DNA of 64,000 nucleotides from Pseudomonas sp. LD120 (lineage in GTDB: Bacteria; Pseudomonadota; Gammaproteobacteria; Pseudomonadales; Pseudomonadaceae), in assembly GCF_009861525.1 (NCBI RefSeq), contig NZ_WVHL01000005.1:1922001-1986000 (forward strand), given 5' to 3'. The position numbers and the translations under genes were made by a program. The notes below the pieces were generated by a model. That model searched no databases, was not told the origin of the DNA, and saw only the letters and a program-made list of their open reading frames with translations. Of this stretch, positions 17,067-24,068 are shown one piece after another (position 1 is the first letter of the stretch; each line of letters starts with the position of its first letter).

Positions 17067-18074
17067 ATGAATTTGAATGAACCCCGCGAGCTGGCGTCCC
17101 TGCTCGAAGCCTTTCTGTTGGCCTCGGGAAAGCCCCAGTCCCTGGAGCGCCTGTTCGAGCTTTTTGAAGAAGCCGAGCGGCCGGAACCTGCGGTTTTCAA
17201 GAAAGCCCTGACCCTGCTCGGCAAGTCCTGCGAGGGACGTGCCTTCGAGCTCAAGGAAGTGGCTTCCGGTTATCGCCTGCAGATTCGTGAGAAATTCGCC
17301 CCTTGGGTAGGCCGCCTGTGGGAGGAGCGACCCCAGCGCTATTCGCGCGCCATGCTGGAAACCATGGCGTTGATCGCCTATCGTCAGCCGATTACTCGGG
17401 GTGAAATTGAGGACGTGCGGGGTGTGGCGGTCAACAGTCATATCGTCAAGACCCTGCTGGAACGCGAGTGGATCCGCGTGGTCGGCTACCGCGATGTGCC
17501 AGGTAAACCGGCGATGTTCGCCACCACCAAGGCTTTTCTCGATCACTTCAACCTGAAGAACCTTGACGACCTGCCGCCGCTGGCCGAACTGCGAGAGATG
17601 GAGGCCGAGCCGGTGCTGGAGTTCGACGACGCTCCGGTTCCCGAGCACTTGCAGCAACTGGCCGATGCCAGCGCTGAACCGGAGGAAGCCGAGGAAGAAA
17701 CTAGCTTTCATACCCTGCTGCTGGAACTGGACTCGATGGAGGAGGGGATCAAGACCGACTTCGACGACCTGCATCGTGACGGCGCGGTTGAGCCCGGGCG
17801 CTCGGAGCCGGTGTTCGATCAGGCAGAGGTGCAAGCCGAGTCTGATATCCCTGGTGATGACTGGGATGGCTCCGATGAGTTCGCGGTCGGGCCCGAAGAG
17901 GTGCCGCAGGTTGAAGCCGAGGACGATGCGCTGGGGGTTGCCGAGGCCCGGGCCAAGTTGCTGGCTGCCGTTGCCGCGCTGGAGCCATCGGAACCGCAAC
18001 TGAGCGAAGAGGAGGCCGAAGCCCTGGCCCTGGCCGAAGCCATCGAAAACGAGCGTCGCCTGCTGGACGACTGA
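17067..18074 (+). CDS. scpB: Segregation and condensation protein B, with long acidic C-terminal extension
   Basis: The 335-residue protein has two tandem winged-helix domains in residues 1-175 (LLASGKPQSLERLFELF near 10; LLEREWIRVVGYRDVPGKP near 130), as in ScpB. ScpB dimers bind the central region of ScpA. Residues from about 180 onward form an acidic, glutamate-rich, low-complexity tail that the minimal family lacks; pseudomonad ScpB proteins commonly carry such tails. Its role is unknown. Confidence 0.94.
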   Translation: MNLNEPRELASLLEAFLLASGKPQSLERLFELFEEAERPEPAVFKKALTLLGKSCEGRAFELKEVASGYRLQIREKFAPWVGRLWEERPQRYSRAMLETMALIAYRQPITRGEIEDVRGVAVNSHIVKTLLEREWIRVVGYRDVPGKPAMFATTKAFLDHFNLKNLDDLPPLAELREMEAEPVLEFDDAPVPEHLQQLADASAEPEEAEEETSFHTLLLELDSMEEGIKTDFDDLHRDGAVEPGRSEPVFDQAEVQAESDIPGDDWDGSDEFAVGPEEVPQVEAEDDALGVAEARAKLLAAVAALEPSEPQLSEEEAEALALAEAIENERRLLDD

Positions 18075-18235
18075 CCTTGTAGATATCGTTCGAGCTTGAT
18101 GAGTGAGTGTTGGAAGGCTGGAGCACAATCTACATGCAGGCTAGAAGCCTAAGGCACTGGGCGGCATCCAGACACTTCCCTGGATGATCAGTCGAGAGCT
18201 TTTGCGCTTTACGCAGCGATAGTCGAAATACAAAG

Positions 18236-18310
18236 AGCTGGCTTGCCAGAGAAGGCGTCAGTCGGTTCGGCGCAAGACTTGCTGTCCTCTTCGCCGGCAA
18301 TCCGGCCGCT
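18236..18310. repeat. Degenerate REP pair (REPIN-like)
   Basis: AGCTGGCTTGCCAGAGAAGG (18236-18255) and, in inverse orientation, CTTCGCCGGCAATCCGGCCG (18289-18308) look like the two arms of a pseudomonad REP doublet separated by about 33 bases. The arms are diverged from each other. The 422-bp scpB-rluB gap otherwise holds no credible gene. Confidence 0.5.
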
Positions 18311-18451
18311 GTGGGGAAACTTGCGTCACCGATTGGCGGAAAAAAGCCCGCACGGCGACTTATCAACTAGTCTGTGATGCGCAACCGCCGCCATGAGCGT
18401 ATGATTCGCGACCCTTTGGCGATCCCTTCGCTACAGAACCTGTTTTCACGT

Positions 18452-18474
18452 CTTCAGGCCGCTCTAGCCTGAAG
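18452..18474 (+). promoter_or_regulatory. Hairpin in the rluB leader
   Basis: CTTCAGGC and GCCTGAAG form a perfect 8-bp stem with a 7-base loop ending 22 bases before the rluB start codon. There is no T-run, so it is probably an mRNA leader structure rather than a terminator. Confidence 0.35.
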
Positions 18475-18496
18475 CGCTACACCGGGAGGTGCCCAG

Positions 18497-19687
18497 ATGA
18501 GCGATACCGATCAGAACGACCAGGAAATCCGTCCAGCCGGCGAGAAACTGCAGAAAGTCCTCGCCCGCATTGGCGTCGGCTCGCGCCGCGACGTCGAGTC
18601 CTGGATCAGCCAGGGCCGGATCAAGGTCAACGGCAAAGAGGCCACCCTGGGCCTGCGCGTCGACCTGCATGACGCCATTTCCATCGATGGCAAGGTGATC
18701 AAGCGCGAAGAGGCCGCTGAATCGGTGCGCCGCGTGATCATGTACAACAAGCCCGACGGCGAGATCTGCACCCGTGACGACCCGGAAGGCCGTCCGACCG
18801 TGTTCGACAAGCTGCCGCGGCCCAAGGAAGGCCGCTGGATCAACATCGGTCGTCTGGACATCAACACCACCGGCTTGCTGATGTTCACCACCGACGGTGA
18901 GCTGGCCAACCGCCTGATGCATCCGTCCTACGAGATGGACCGCGAGTACGCGGTGCGTGTGCGTGGTGAAGTCGACGACGAGATGATCGAGCGCCTCAAG
19001 GCCGGGGTCATGCTCGAAGACGGCCCGGCCAAGTTCACCGACATCCAGCAGGCGCCCGGTGGCGAAGGTTTCAACCACTGGTACCACTGCGTGGTGATGG
19101 AAGGTCGCAACCGCGAAGTGCGTCGTCTTTGGGAGTCCCAGGGCCTGGTGGTCAGCCGCTTGAAGCGCGTGCGTTTCGGTCCGGTGTTCCTCAACTCCGA
19201 CCTGCCGATGGGGCGCTGGCGCGAAATGAGCCAGTACGAAGTCGACGTGCTCAGCGCCGAAGTCGGCCTGACTCCGGTGGCGCTGCCGCAGCTTAATGCC
19301 AAGTCCAAGGACAAGCTGGAGCGCATGCAGCGTAAATCCTCGCGTCCAGTGGGCAAGAGCGAGCGCGTGCGTACCCTGCGTCCGGCCAACGGTGCGCCAG
19401 CCACGTCCCGCGCCCCCCGTGAGCCGCATGTTGAAGGCGAGCGCCCAGGGCGCAAACCGGCGCCCCGTCAAGATGGCGAGCGCGGGCCGCGTGCACCGCG
19501 TCCTGCAAGTGGCCGCGGTACGCCGGTAGCCGAGCGTCCGGTGGACAGCAAGCGTCCGGCCAAGCCGGCTCCGAAATCCAAGCGTCCAAGCCTGGTGCTG
19601 GACAAGGACGCACCGTCCGGCAGGCGCCGTGGTGCCCCGGCCGGTAGCGGCCAGCGTCCTGGTTTCGGCCGCCGCAAGCCGGAATAA
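18497..19687 (+). CDS. rluB: 23S rRNA pseudouridine synthase RluB with basic C-terminal tail
   Basis: The 396-residue protein has an S4 RNA-binding domain (about residues 14-75), then the RsuA/RluB catalytic domain with GRLDINTTGLLM containing the nucleophile Asp121, and a conserved NREVRRLWE motif near 207. RluB makes the pseudouridine at the 2605 position of E. coli 23S rRNA. Residues from about 275 on are a long Arg/Pro/Lys-rich low-complexity tail, presumably rRNA-binding, which makes the protein longer than E. coli RluB. GGGAGG precedes the ATG. A strong intrinsic terminator follows. Confidence 0.93.
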   Translation: MSDTDQNDQEIRPAGEKLQKVLARIGVGSRRDVESWISQGRIKVNGKEATLGLRVDLHDAISIDGKVIKREEAAESVRRVIMYNKPDGEICTRDDPEGRPTVFDKLPRPKEGRWINIGRLDINTTGLLMFTTDGELANRLMHPSYEMDREYAVRVRGEVDDEMIERLKAGVMLEDGPAKFTDIQQAPGGEGFNHWYHCVVMEGRNREVRRLWESQGLVVSRLKRVRFGPVFLNSDLPMGRWREMSQYEVDVLSAEVGLTPVALPQLNAKSKDKLERMQRKSSRPVGKSERVRTLRPANGAPATSRAPREPHVEGERPGRKPAPRQDGERGPRAPRPASGRGTPVAERPVDSKRPAKPAPKSKRPSLVLDKDAPSGRRRGAPAGSGQRPGFGRRKPE

Positions 19688-19707
19688 GCCTCGGCCCGCC
19701 GACAAAT

Positions 19708-19737
19708 AACGCCAACCTCCAGGTTGGCGTTTTTTTT
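19708..19737 (+). terminator. Intrinsic terminator of rluB
   Basis: AACGCCAACCT-CC-AGGTTGGCGTT forms an 11-bp perfect stem followed by a run of T, 20 bases after the rluB stop codon. Confidence 0.93.
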
Positions 19738-19748
19738 GCCAGGTGCTT

Positions 19749-19853
19749 CGTAGGAGCCGGCTTGCCGGCGAATAGGCTCTCAAGTCCTGGGCAAGGCTTG
19801 TGATCGCCTTCGCTGGCCAGCCAACTCTTACACAAGCCAGCTCCTACACAAGG
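19749..19853. repeat. REP doublet (REPIN)
   Basis: GTAGGAGCCGGCTTGCCGGC (from 19750) is a typical pseudomonad REP sequence. An inverse copy ends near 19853 with CAAGCCAGCTCCTAC, preceded by TTCGCTGGCCAGCC. The right arm carries an extra short internal segment. Such doublets are mobilised by RAYT transposases and usually lie just beyond gene ends, as here between the rluB terminator and the peptidase-like gene. Confidence 0.8.
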
Positions 19854-19858
19854 TGAAG

Positions 19859-20824
19859 TTAAAAGGCGAACTGGCCGTCAAACACCGGTTTGTTGTCCAC
19901 CGCCAGCACGCCGGCGCTGAAGATCAGGTCCAGGTGGTGGCTGCCCTTGGCGCCGCCTCCGAGCCCCAGGTGCAAGCCGCAATGACGCTCTTCAAAACCG
20001 GAATTACGCCCGTACAGGGATCTGATGCCTTCGTTGGTGCCGATTCCCAGCTCCTCGATGCGTCGATTCGACGGGTTGGCGTCCAGGTATTTGTTGAAGT
20101 CTGTGGCCAGTCCGGGCACCTCGGTGGCCACCTGGCAAATGCTTGAATTTTCTATCCACAGTTCCAGCGGCGCCTGTAGGACTCCGTACTTGCGGGCGAA
20201 GGGAATGGTGCTGAGAAAGGTGCCAAGAAACCTCACCTGACCATTGATGGCGTCGCTATGGGTGGCGATTTCCCCTGGCGCCAGGTCGTAATTGCCTACG
20301 CCGTTGATGTCGGTCCATTTTTTCACGCTGTTCAGCGGTGCTTCGAAATACGAGCCCAGAGAGTCGCTGAAGCTCAGGGTGCTGGCCTGGGACAGGCGAC
20401 GGATCAGGGTGGCATTGAGGTCGGCGATGCGTTGTGGGTCGACGCTGAAGGTGTCGTAGAAATAGTCGCCGTAGTCCTTGAACAGCAGGGACTTTTTCCA
20501 GTATTCGGCCATCAGCCCGTGCAGCGGGCGGAGGAAGTCCGGGCCATCGGGGCGGGGTTGGGGCAGGGTCGAGGAGTCGTAGAAGAGGATGTACAGGTCA
20601 CACTCAGTGATCGCCTGCGCCAGGCATTCGGCCGGCTCCAGGTCCAGGCGCAACGCGCTGAGCGCCAGCGGCGTGGCCAGGTGGGATTGCTCAATGATGG
20701 AGCTGGCCATGGCCTGGTAGTCGGCGGTGTGGCCGATCACCACTTTCGATGCTTGGGCGCCGCTCAAGGCTGGATGGTGTTCGAGGTAGTACAGGAAATG
20801 GCGGATGGCGCGGGTCTGGTCCAT
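19859..20824 (-). CDS. M29-type metallopeptidase-like protein (aminopeptidase T/S family homologue)
   Basis: The 321-residue protein is clearly related to M29 aminopeptidases at its C-terminal end. Successive segments ELGIGTN, GFEERHCGLHLGLG and GSHHLDLIF supply the two Glu, two His and one Asp that bind the paired metals in M29 enzymes. The N-terminal half (about 1-190) is less typical, and the protein is shorter than the roughly 410-residue aminopeptidases T and S. GGGAGG precedes the ATG. A 45-residue peptide gene ends 63 bases upstream on the same strand. The pairing suggests an enzyme acting on that peptide, but the reaction is not known. Confidence 0.72.
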   Translation of the reverse strand: MDQTRAIRHFLYYLEHHPALSGAQASKVVIGHTADYQAMASSIIEQSHLATPLALSALRLDLEPAECLAQAITECDLYILFYDSSTLPQPRPDGPDFLRPLHGLMAEYWKKSLLFKDYGDYFYDTFSVDPQRIADLNATLIRRLSQASTLSFSDSLGSYFEAPLNSVKKWTDINGVGNYDLAPGEIATHSDAINGQVRFLGTFLSTIPFARKYGVLQAPLELWIENSSICQVATEVPGLATDFNKYLDANPSNRRIEELGIGTNEGIRSLYGRNSGFEERHCGLHLGLGGGAKGSHHLDLIFSAGVLAVDNKPVFDGQFAF

Positions 20825-20887
20825 AAAACCTCCCTGGAGGACAAAGGTGACCGAGGCAGGCGCAAGGCCTGCTCCGGTCCAGGCGCC

Positions 20888-21025
20888 TTACATCGGCCAC
20901 ATGGCCGTGCCGAACGGAACCACTGCGTCGGCCTGCATCATTTCCACGGCTGCATCATGGGTGGCGGCTTCGAACCAATCGTCCAGTTGCAGTTCGGTTT
21001 CCAGATCTTGTTCCAGTGTTTGCAT
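20888..21025 (-). CDS. Small acidic peptide, candidate modified-peptide precursor
   Basis: The 45-residue product has a strong ribosome binding site (AGGAGA, 7 bases before the ATG). Its N-terminal half is acidic and helical with the motif ELQLDDWFEAA; its C-terminal half is small-residue-rich and ends PFGTAMWPM. This two-part composition resembles RiPP precursors with leader and core regions. The next gene downstream encodes the M29-like metalloenzyme. An AT-rich block of unusual composition lies upstream, consistent with acquired DNA and its own promoter. No modification enzymes of known classes are adjacent, so the precursor role is a hypothesis. Confidence 0.6.
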   Translation of the reverse strand: MQTLEQDLETELQLDDWFEAATHDAAVEMMQADAVVPFGTAMWPM

Positions 21026-21544
21026 GGTGATTCTCCTAGATGACATTGCACTTGGCAGTCCATTGGCGGAACGGATCAACAGGGGTGGACGAGGGGGTGC
21101 CAGGGCTACCCAGCCGTTCCTCGGGCTTGCCGGATGAGGCGCCCGGCAAGTGGCTGGAAACCTAGTTCAAGGCATTTTGAAGTGCAAAAAAATAACTAGA
21201 TTATTTTCTAATGAACTTTATTTTCTATTTTTAGGTGGGAGCTTTCCATCGGGAAAACAAACGGCTAGGGCGTTTACAGTGTGTTGAAGTAGCGGGTGTC
21301 AATTAGCAGTCGCTTGTCGAGTGGAGGTGTTTTGGCATATTTACGTTACGCACTGTAAAGAAATATTGACGAAATAGTCGGTTTTAGGCACTGAATTCGT
21401 CGCTACCGCTGAGCTGTAAGAAAAATCTTCCGATAAGTTCAGGATAGTCTTTCCGCGAAGGCTCTGGCCCGCTTGTTCTAAGGCCCCAAGGCAGGTGTGA
21501 TGCACACCTGCCTGCGTACAGGTGCATAACAAGAAGGAGGCGCA
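21026..21544. other. 519-bp intergenic region with AT-rich block and strong hairpin
   Basis: No gene of substance is seen between the two divergent short ORFs. Bases about 21180-21240 are strikingly AT-rich for this genome and probably hold the promoter of the peptide gene, possibly with H-NS-like (MvaT) binding. AGGCAGGTGTG-ATG-CACACCTGCCT (21489-21513) is an 11-bp perfect hairpin 31 bases before the short ORF at 21545; CAGGTGCA recurs just after it. Confidence 0.6.
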
Positions 21545-21694
21545 ATGAACGCCGCAACCGACTTTCACCAACACCCTTCGAAGGGCGATGCCCATCGCTC
21601 CTTTATCGACGACCGCATTCGGTCCGTCCAATGTTGCGCCACCGATGCCGAGCATCGAGCAGGCCTTGCGGGATCCCGGTTACCGACACGCTGA
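21545..21694 (+). CDS. Short ORF of 49 codons, unknown, possibly a gene remnant
   Basis: ATG at 21545 follows an excellent ribosome binding site (AAGGAGG, 5 bases upstream) and the 21489-21513 hairpin. The 49-codon product begins MNAATDFHQHPSKGDAHRSF, is hydrophilic, has a Cys-Cys pair in the middle and shows no recognisable domain. It may be a real small protein, or the 5' end of a longer gene truncated upstream of aroP. The strong initiation signals argue that it is or was translated. Confidence 0.35.
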   Translation: MNAATDFHQHPSKGDAHRSFIDDRIRSVQCCATDAEHRAGLAGSRLPTR

Positions 21695-21728
21695 TACAGC
21701 GGTGTCTGGCGGCAGGGGGTCAGGGGTG

Positions 21729-21734
21729 TACAAT
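21729..21734 (+). promoter_or_regulatory. Candidate sigma70 -10 element for the aroP leader transcript
   Basis: TACAAT matches the -10 consensus closely and is preceded by a G-rich stretch with TG two bases upstream (extended -10-like GTGTACAAT). No good -35 is seen. If used, it would give a leader of about 310 bases before aroP. Confidence 0.4.
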
Positions 21735-21849
21735 GCCCCGCGTTTTACCTGTGACCCAACTGCGTACCCGCGCATTTTGCGTCTGCGCCGCGCGTTTCAG
21801 CCTGCCTCGGGGGCGCTGGAAACACTGCTGCCGGGCCAATAAATTCAAG

Positions 21850-21926
21850 GTTATCCGCCTTGTTCACTCCGCCGCGTCACGAGCGTGGCGGGTTCGATTT
21901 CGTCACAGATAAAAACAAACAGGTGA
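21850..21926 (+). promoter_or_regulatory. Structured leader upstream of aroP
   Basis: Two potential stems lie in tandem. CCGCCGCG pairs with CGTGGCGG around the loop TCACGAG (about 21869-21891). CGTCAC (21901-21906) pairs with GTGACG (21923-21928), which contains the ribosome binding site of the 20-codon ORF at 21930. The arrangement could control translation of the leader ORF and, through it, aroP. This is inferred from base pairing by eye. Confidence 0.4.
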
Positions 21927-21929
21927 CGC

Positions 21930-21992
21930 ATGACCGTTAGAAAAACGCTGAATTTCGGGTGCCTGCGCTGGGCTTTGATCGGCGCCGCTTAA
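21930..21992 (+). CDS. 20-codon leader ORF upstream of aroP
   Basis: ATG at 21930 with AGGTG upstream opens a 20-codon frame encoding MTVRKTLNFGCLRWALIGAA and ending TAA 59 bases before the aroP start. It contains one Trp and one Phe codon, amino acids that AroP transports. Its start region can be sequestered in a 6-bp hairpin. A leader peptide role in aromatic amino acid control is plausible, but the codon content is not a run as in classical attenuators. Confidence 0.4.
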   Translation: MTVRKTLNFGCLRWALIGAA

Positions 21993-22051
21993 GCCTTCAT
22001 CGGGCGGCAACGTCTTGCAAACATAATCAAACCTTGCGTGAGAACCTTTTC

Positions 22052-23473
22052 ATGAGTGGACAAAACTCGCATTCGGGCGAGCTGAAACGCGGCCTGAAAA
22101 ATCGTCATATTCAACTGATCGCCCTGGGCGGGGCGATTGGTACCGGTTTGTTCCTGGGCTCGGCCGGGGTGCTCAAGTCGGCGGGGCCGTCGATGATCCT
22201 CGGCTACGCCATCTGCGGATTCATTGCCTTCATGATCATGCGCCAATTGGGCGAGATGATCGTCGAGGAACCGGTGGCCGGTTCGTTCAGCCACTTCGCC
22301 CACAAATACTGGGGCGGTTTCGCCGGTTTTCTCTCCGGCTGGAACTGCTGGATCCTCTACATCCTGGTGGGCATGTCGGAGCTGACTGCGGTCGGCAAGT
22401 ACGTGCACTATTGGTGGCCGGACGTACCCACCTGGGCTTCGGCGGCGGTGTTCTTCGTGATGATCAACGTGATCAACCTGGCCAACGTCAAGGTGTTCGG
22501 CGAGGCCGAGTTCTGGTTCGCCATCATTAAGGTGGTGGCGATTGTCGGCATGATTGCCCTGGGCAGCTACCTGCTGGTCAGTGGTAACGGAGGCCCGCAG
22601 GCATCGGTGAGCAACCTGTGGTCCCACGGTGGCTTCTTCCCCAATGGCGTCAACGGTCTGGTAATGGCCATGGCGATCATCATGTTCTCCTTCGGCGGCC
22701 TGGAAATGCTCGGTTTCACCGCAGCCGAGGCCGACAAACCGAAAACCGTGATCCCCAAAGCGATCAATCAGGTGATCTACCGCATCCTGATTTTCTACAT
22801 CGGTGCCCTGGTGGTGCTGCTGTCGCTGACCCCGTGGGACAGTCTGCTGGAGACCCTCAACGCATCTGGCGACGCTTACAGCGGTAGTCCGTTCGTCCAG
22901 GTGTTCTCGATGCTGGGCAGCAACACTGCGGCGCACATTCTCAACTTCGTGGTCTTGACCGCCGCGCTGTCGGTGTACAACAGCGGTACTTACTGCAACA
23001 GCCGCATGCTGCTGGGCATGGCCGAGCAGGGGGACGCGCCCAAGGCCTTGGCGAAAATCGACAAGCGTGGCGTTCCGGTGATGTCGATTCTGGCCTCGGC
23101 GGCGGTAACCTTTGTTGCCGTGCTGCTCAACTACCTGATTCCGCAGCATGCCCTGGAGCTGTTGATGTCCCTGGTGGTGGCAACTTTGGTGATCAATTGG
23201 GCGATGATCAGCTACTCGCACTTCAAGTTCCGTCAGCACATGAACCGCACTGGCCAGACTTCGCTGTTCAAGGCCCTGTGGTATCCCTACGGCAACTACA
23301 TCTGCCTGGCGTTCGTGGTGTTTATCCTGGGCATCATGCTGATGATTCCGGGCATCCAGATCTCGGTGTACGCGATCCCGGTGTGGGTGGTGTTCATGTG
23401 GGTCTGCTACTTGATCAAGAACAAGCGCAGTGCTCAGCACGCGCTGCAGGCGGCCAATGCTTCGCTGAAGTAA
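22052..23473 (+). CDS. aroP: Aromatic amino acid permease (AroP/PheP family)
   Basis: The 473-residue amino acid-polyamine-cation transporter has about 12 membrane helices. The family signature LIALGGAIGTGLFLGSA lies near residues 22-38, in the first helix. The conserved FSFGGLEMLGFTAAEADKP segment (near 215-235) marks the AroP/PheP/CycA group. AroP-type members import Phe, Tyr and Trp by proton symport, which suits a genome region with the phh cluster nearby. CycA-type specificity cannot be excluded. The ATG at 22052 fits the family start MSGQN...GELKRGLKNRHIQ; a long leader precedes it. An intrinsic terminator follows. Confidence 0.85.
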   Translation: MSGQNSHSGELKRGLKNRHIQLIALGGAIGTGLFLGSAGVLKSAGPSMILGYAICGFIAFMIMRQLGEMIVEEPVAGSFSHFAHKYWGGFAGFLSGWNCWILYILVGMSELTAVGKYVHYWWPDVPTWASAAVFFVMINVINLANVKVFGEAEFWFAIIKVVAIVGMIALGSYLLVSGNGGPQASVSNLWSHGGFFPNGVNGLVMAMAIIMFSFGGLEMLGFTAAEADKPKTVIPKAINQVIYRILIFYIGALVVLLSLTPWDSLLETLNASGDAYSGSPFVQVFSMLGSNTAAHILNFVVLTAALSVYNSGTYCNSRMLLGMAEQGDAPKALAKIDKRGVPVMSILASAAVTFVAVLLNYLIPQHALELLMSLVVATLVINWAMISYSHFKFRQHMNRTGQTSLFKALWYPYGNYICLAFVVFILGIMLMIPGIQISVYAIPVWVVFMWVCYLIKNKRSAQHALQAANASLK

Positions 23474-23493
23474 GCTTGGCTCCGAGCATGACA

Positions 23494-23517
23494 GACCCGG
23501 CTTCTGCCGGGTTTTTC
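23494..23517 (+). terminator. Intrinsic terminator of aroP
   Basis: ACCCGGC-TTCT-GCCGGGT followed by TTTT lies 22 bases after the aroP stop codon. Confidence 0.9.
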
Positions 23518-23547
23518 ATGCCTGTGATTCTTGTGCGGGCGCAGATC

Positions 23548-23600
23548 GCTTTGGCCGGCAGGCCGGCTGCTACGTTGTGCTGGCCGGCGAAGAGGCCCGC
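23548..23600. repeat. Degenerate REP sequence
   Basis: CTTTGGCCGGCAGGCCGGCT followed by GCTAC (to 23573), and a second GGCCGGCGAAGAGGCCCGCC near 23583-23602, resemble an inverse and a direct REP arm. They lie between the aroP terminator and arfB. Confidence 0.45.
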
Positions 23601-23654
23601 CGGTGCCTGGGGAATGGAGGTATCCTGTGCGCCCTGAAAACGGATTCCTGTTCC

Positions 23655-24068
23655 ATGCTGGTGATTTCCAACAATGTGCATCTGCCGGATGCCGAGATCG
23701 AATTGACCGCCATCCGCGCCCAGGGCGCCGGCGGGCAGAACGTCAACAAGGTGTCCAGCGCGGTGCACTTGCGTTTCGACATTCCGGCCTCTTCTCTGCC
23801 GCCGTTCTATAAGGAGCGGCTGCTGGCGCTGCGAGACAGTCGCATCACCAGTGACGGCGTGATCGTCCTCAAGGCCCAGCAGTACCGCACTCAGGAGCAG
23901 AACCGTGCCGATGCCCTTGAGCGCCTCACCGAGCTGATCCTCAGCGCCATCAAGGTGGAGAAAAAGCGCCGTCCGACCAAACCGACCCTGGGTTCGAAGA
24001 AGCGCCGTCTGGAGAGCAAGGCCAAGCGCGGCAACATCAAGGCCGGTCGCGGCAAGGTGGATTTCTAG
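23655..24068 (+). CDS. arfB: Alternative ribosome-rescue factor ArfB (YaeJ), peptidyl-tRNA hydrolase
   Basis: The 137-residue protein carries the GGQ motif of class I release factors (Gly26-Gly27-Gln28 within GAGGQNVNK) and ends in a lysine/arginine-rich tail (about 104-137). That tail enters the empty mRNA channel of stalled ribosomes. ArfB hydrolyses peptidyl-tRNA on non-stop complexes, as a back-up to tmRNA. The ATG at 23655 fits the family start; an in-frame alternative 78 bases upstream runs through REP sequence and is unlikely. The 3' end overlaps the convergent MFS gene by 4 bases. Confidence 0.95.
   Translation: MLVISNNVHLPDAEIELTAIRAQGAGGQNVNKVSSAVHLRFDIPASSLPPFYKERLLALRDSRITSDGVIVLKAQQYRTQEQNRADALERLTELILSAIKVEKKRRPTKPTLGSKKRRLESKAKRGNIKAGRGKVDF

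Noticed and set aside
18130..18366. 78-codon minus-strand ORF between scpB and rluB
   Set aside because: It runs through REP-like palindromes, which often give spurious short frames, and has no ribosome binding site.
21869..21891. Stem-loop with ACGA in its loop, reminiscent of one hairpin of the guanidine-II (mini-ykkC) riboswitch
   Set aside because: The loop is seven bases rather than a clean ACGR tetraloop and the required second ACGR hairpin is missing; an amino acid permease is also not a typical target.
21733..21912. ORF of about 59 codons upstream of the aroP leader peptide
   Set aside because: It begins within the likely -10 element TACAAT, has no ribosome binding site, and is Arg/Cys-rich in a way typical of chance frames.
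21989..23440. 483-codon minus-strand open frame opposite aroP
   Set aside because: Histidine/glutamine-rich antisense artefact of a GC-rich transporter gene; no start signal or homology features.
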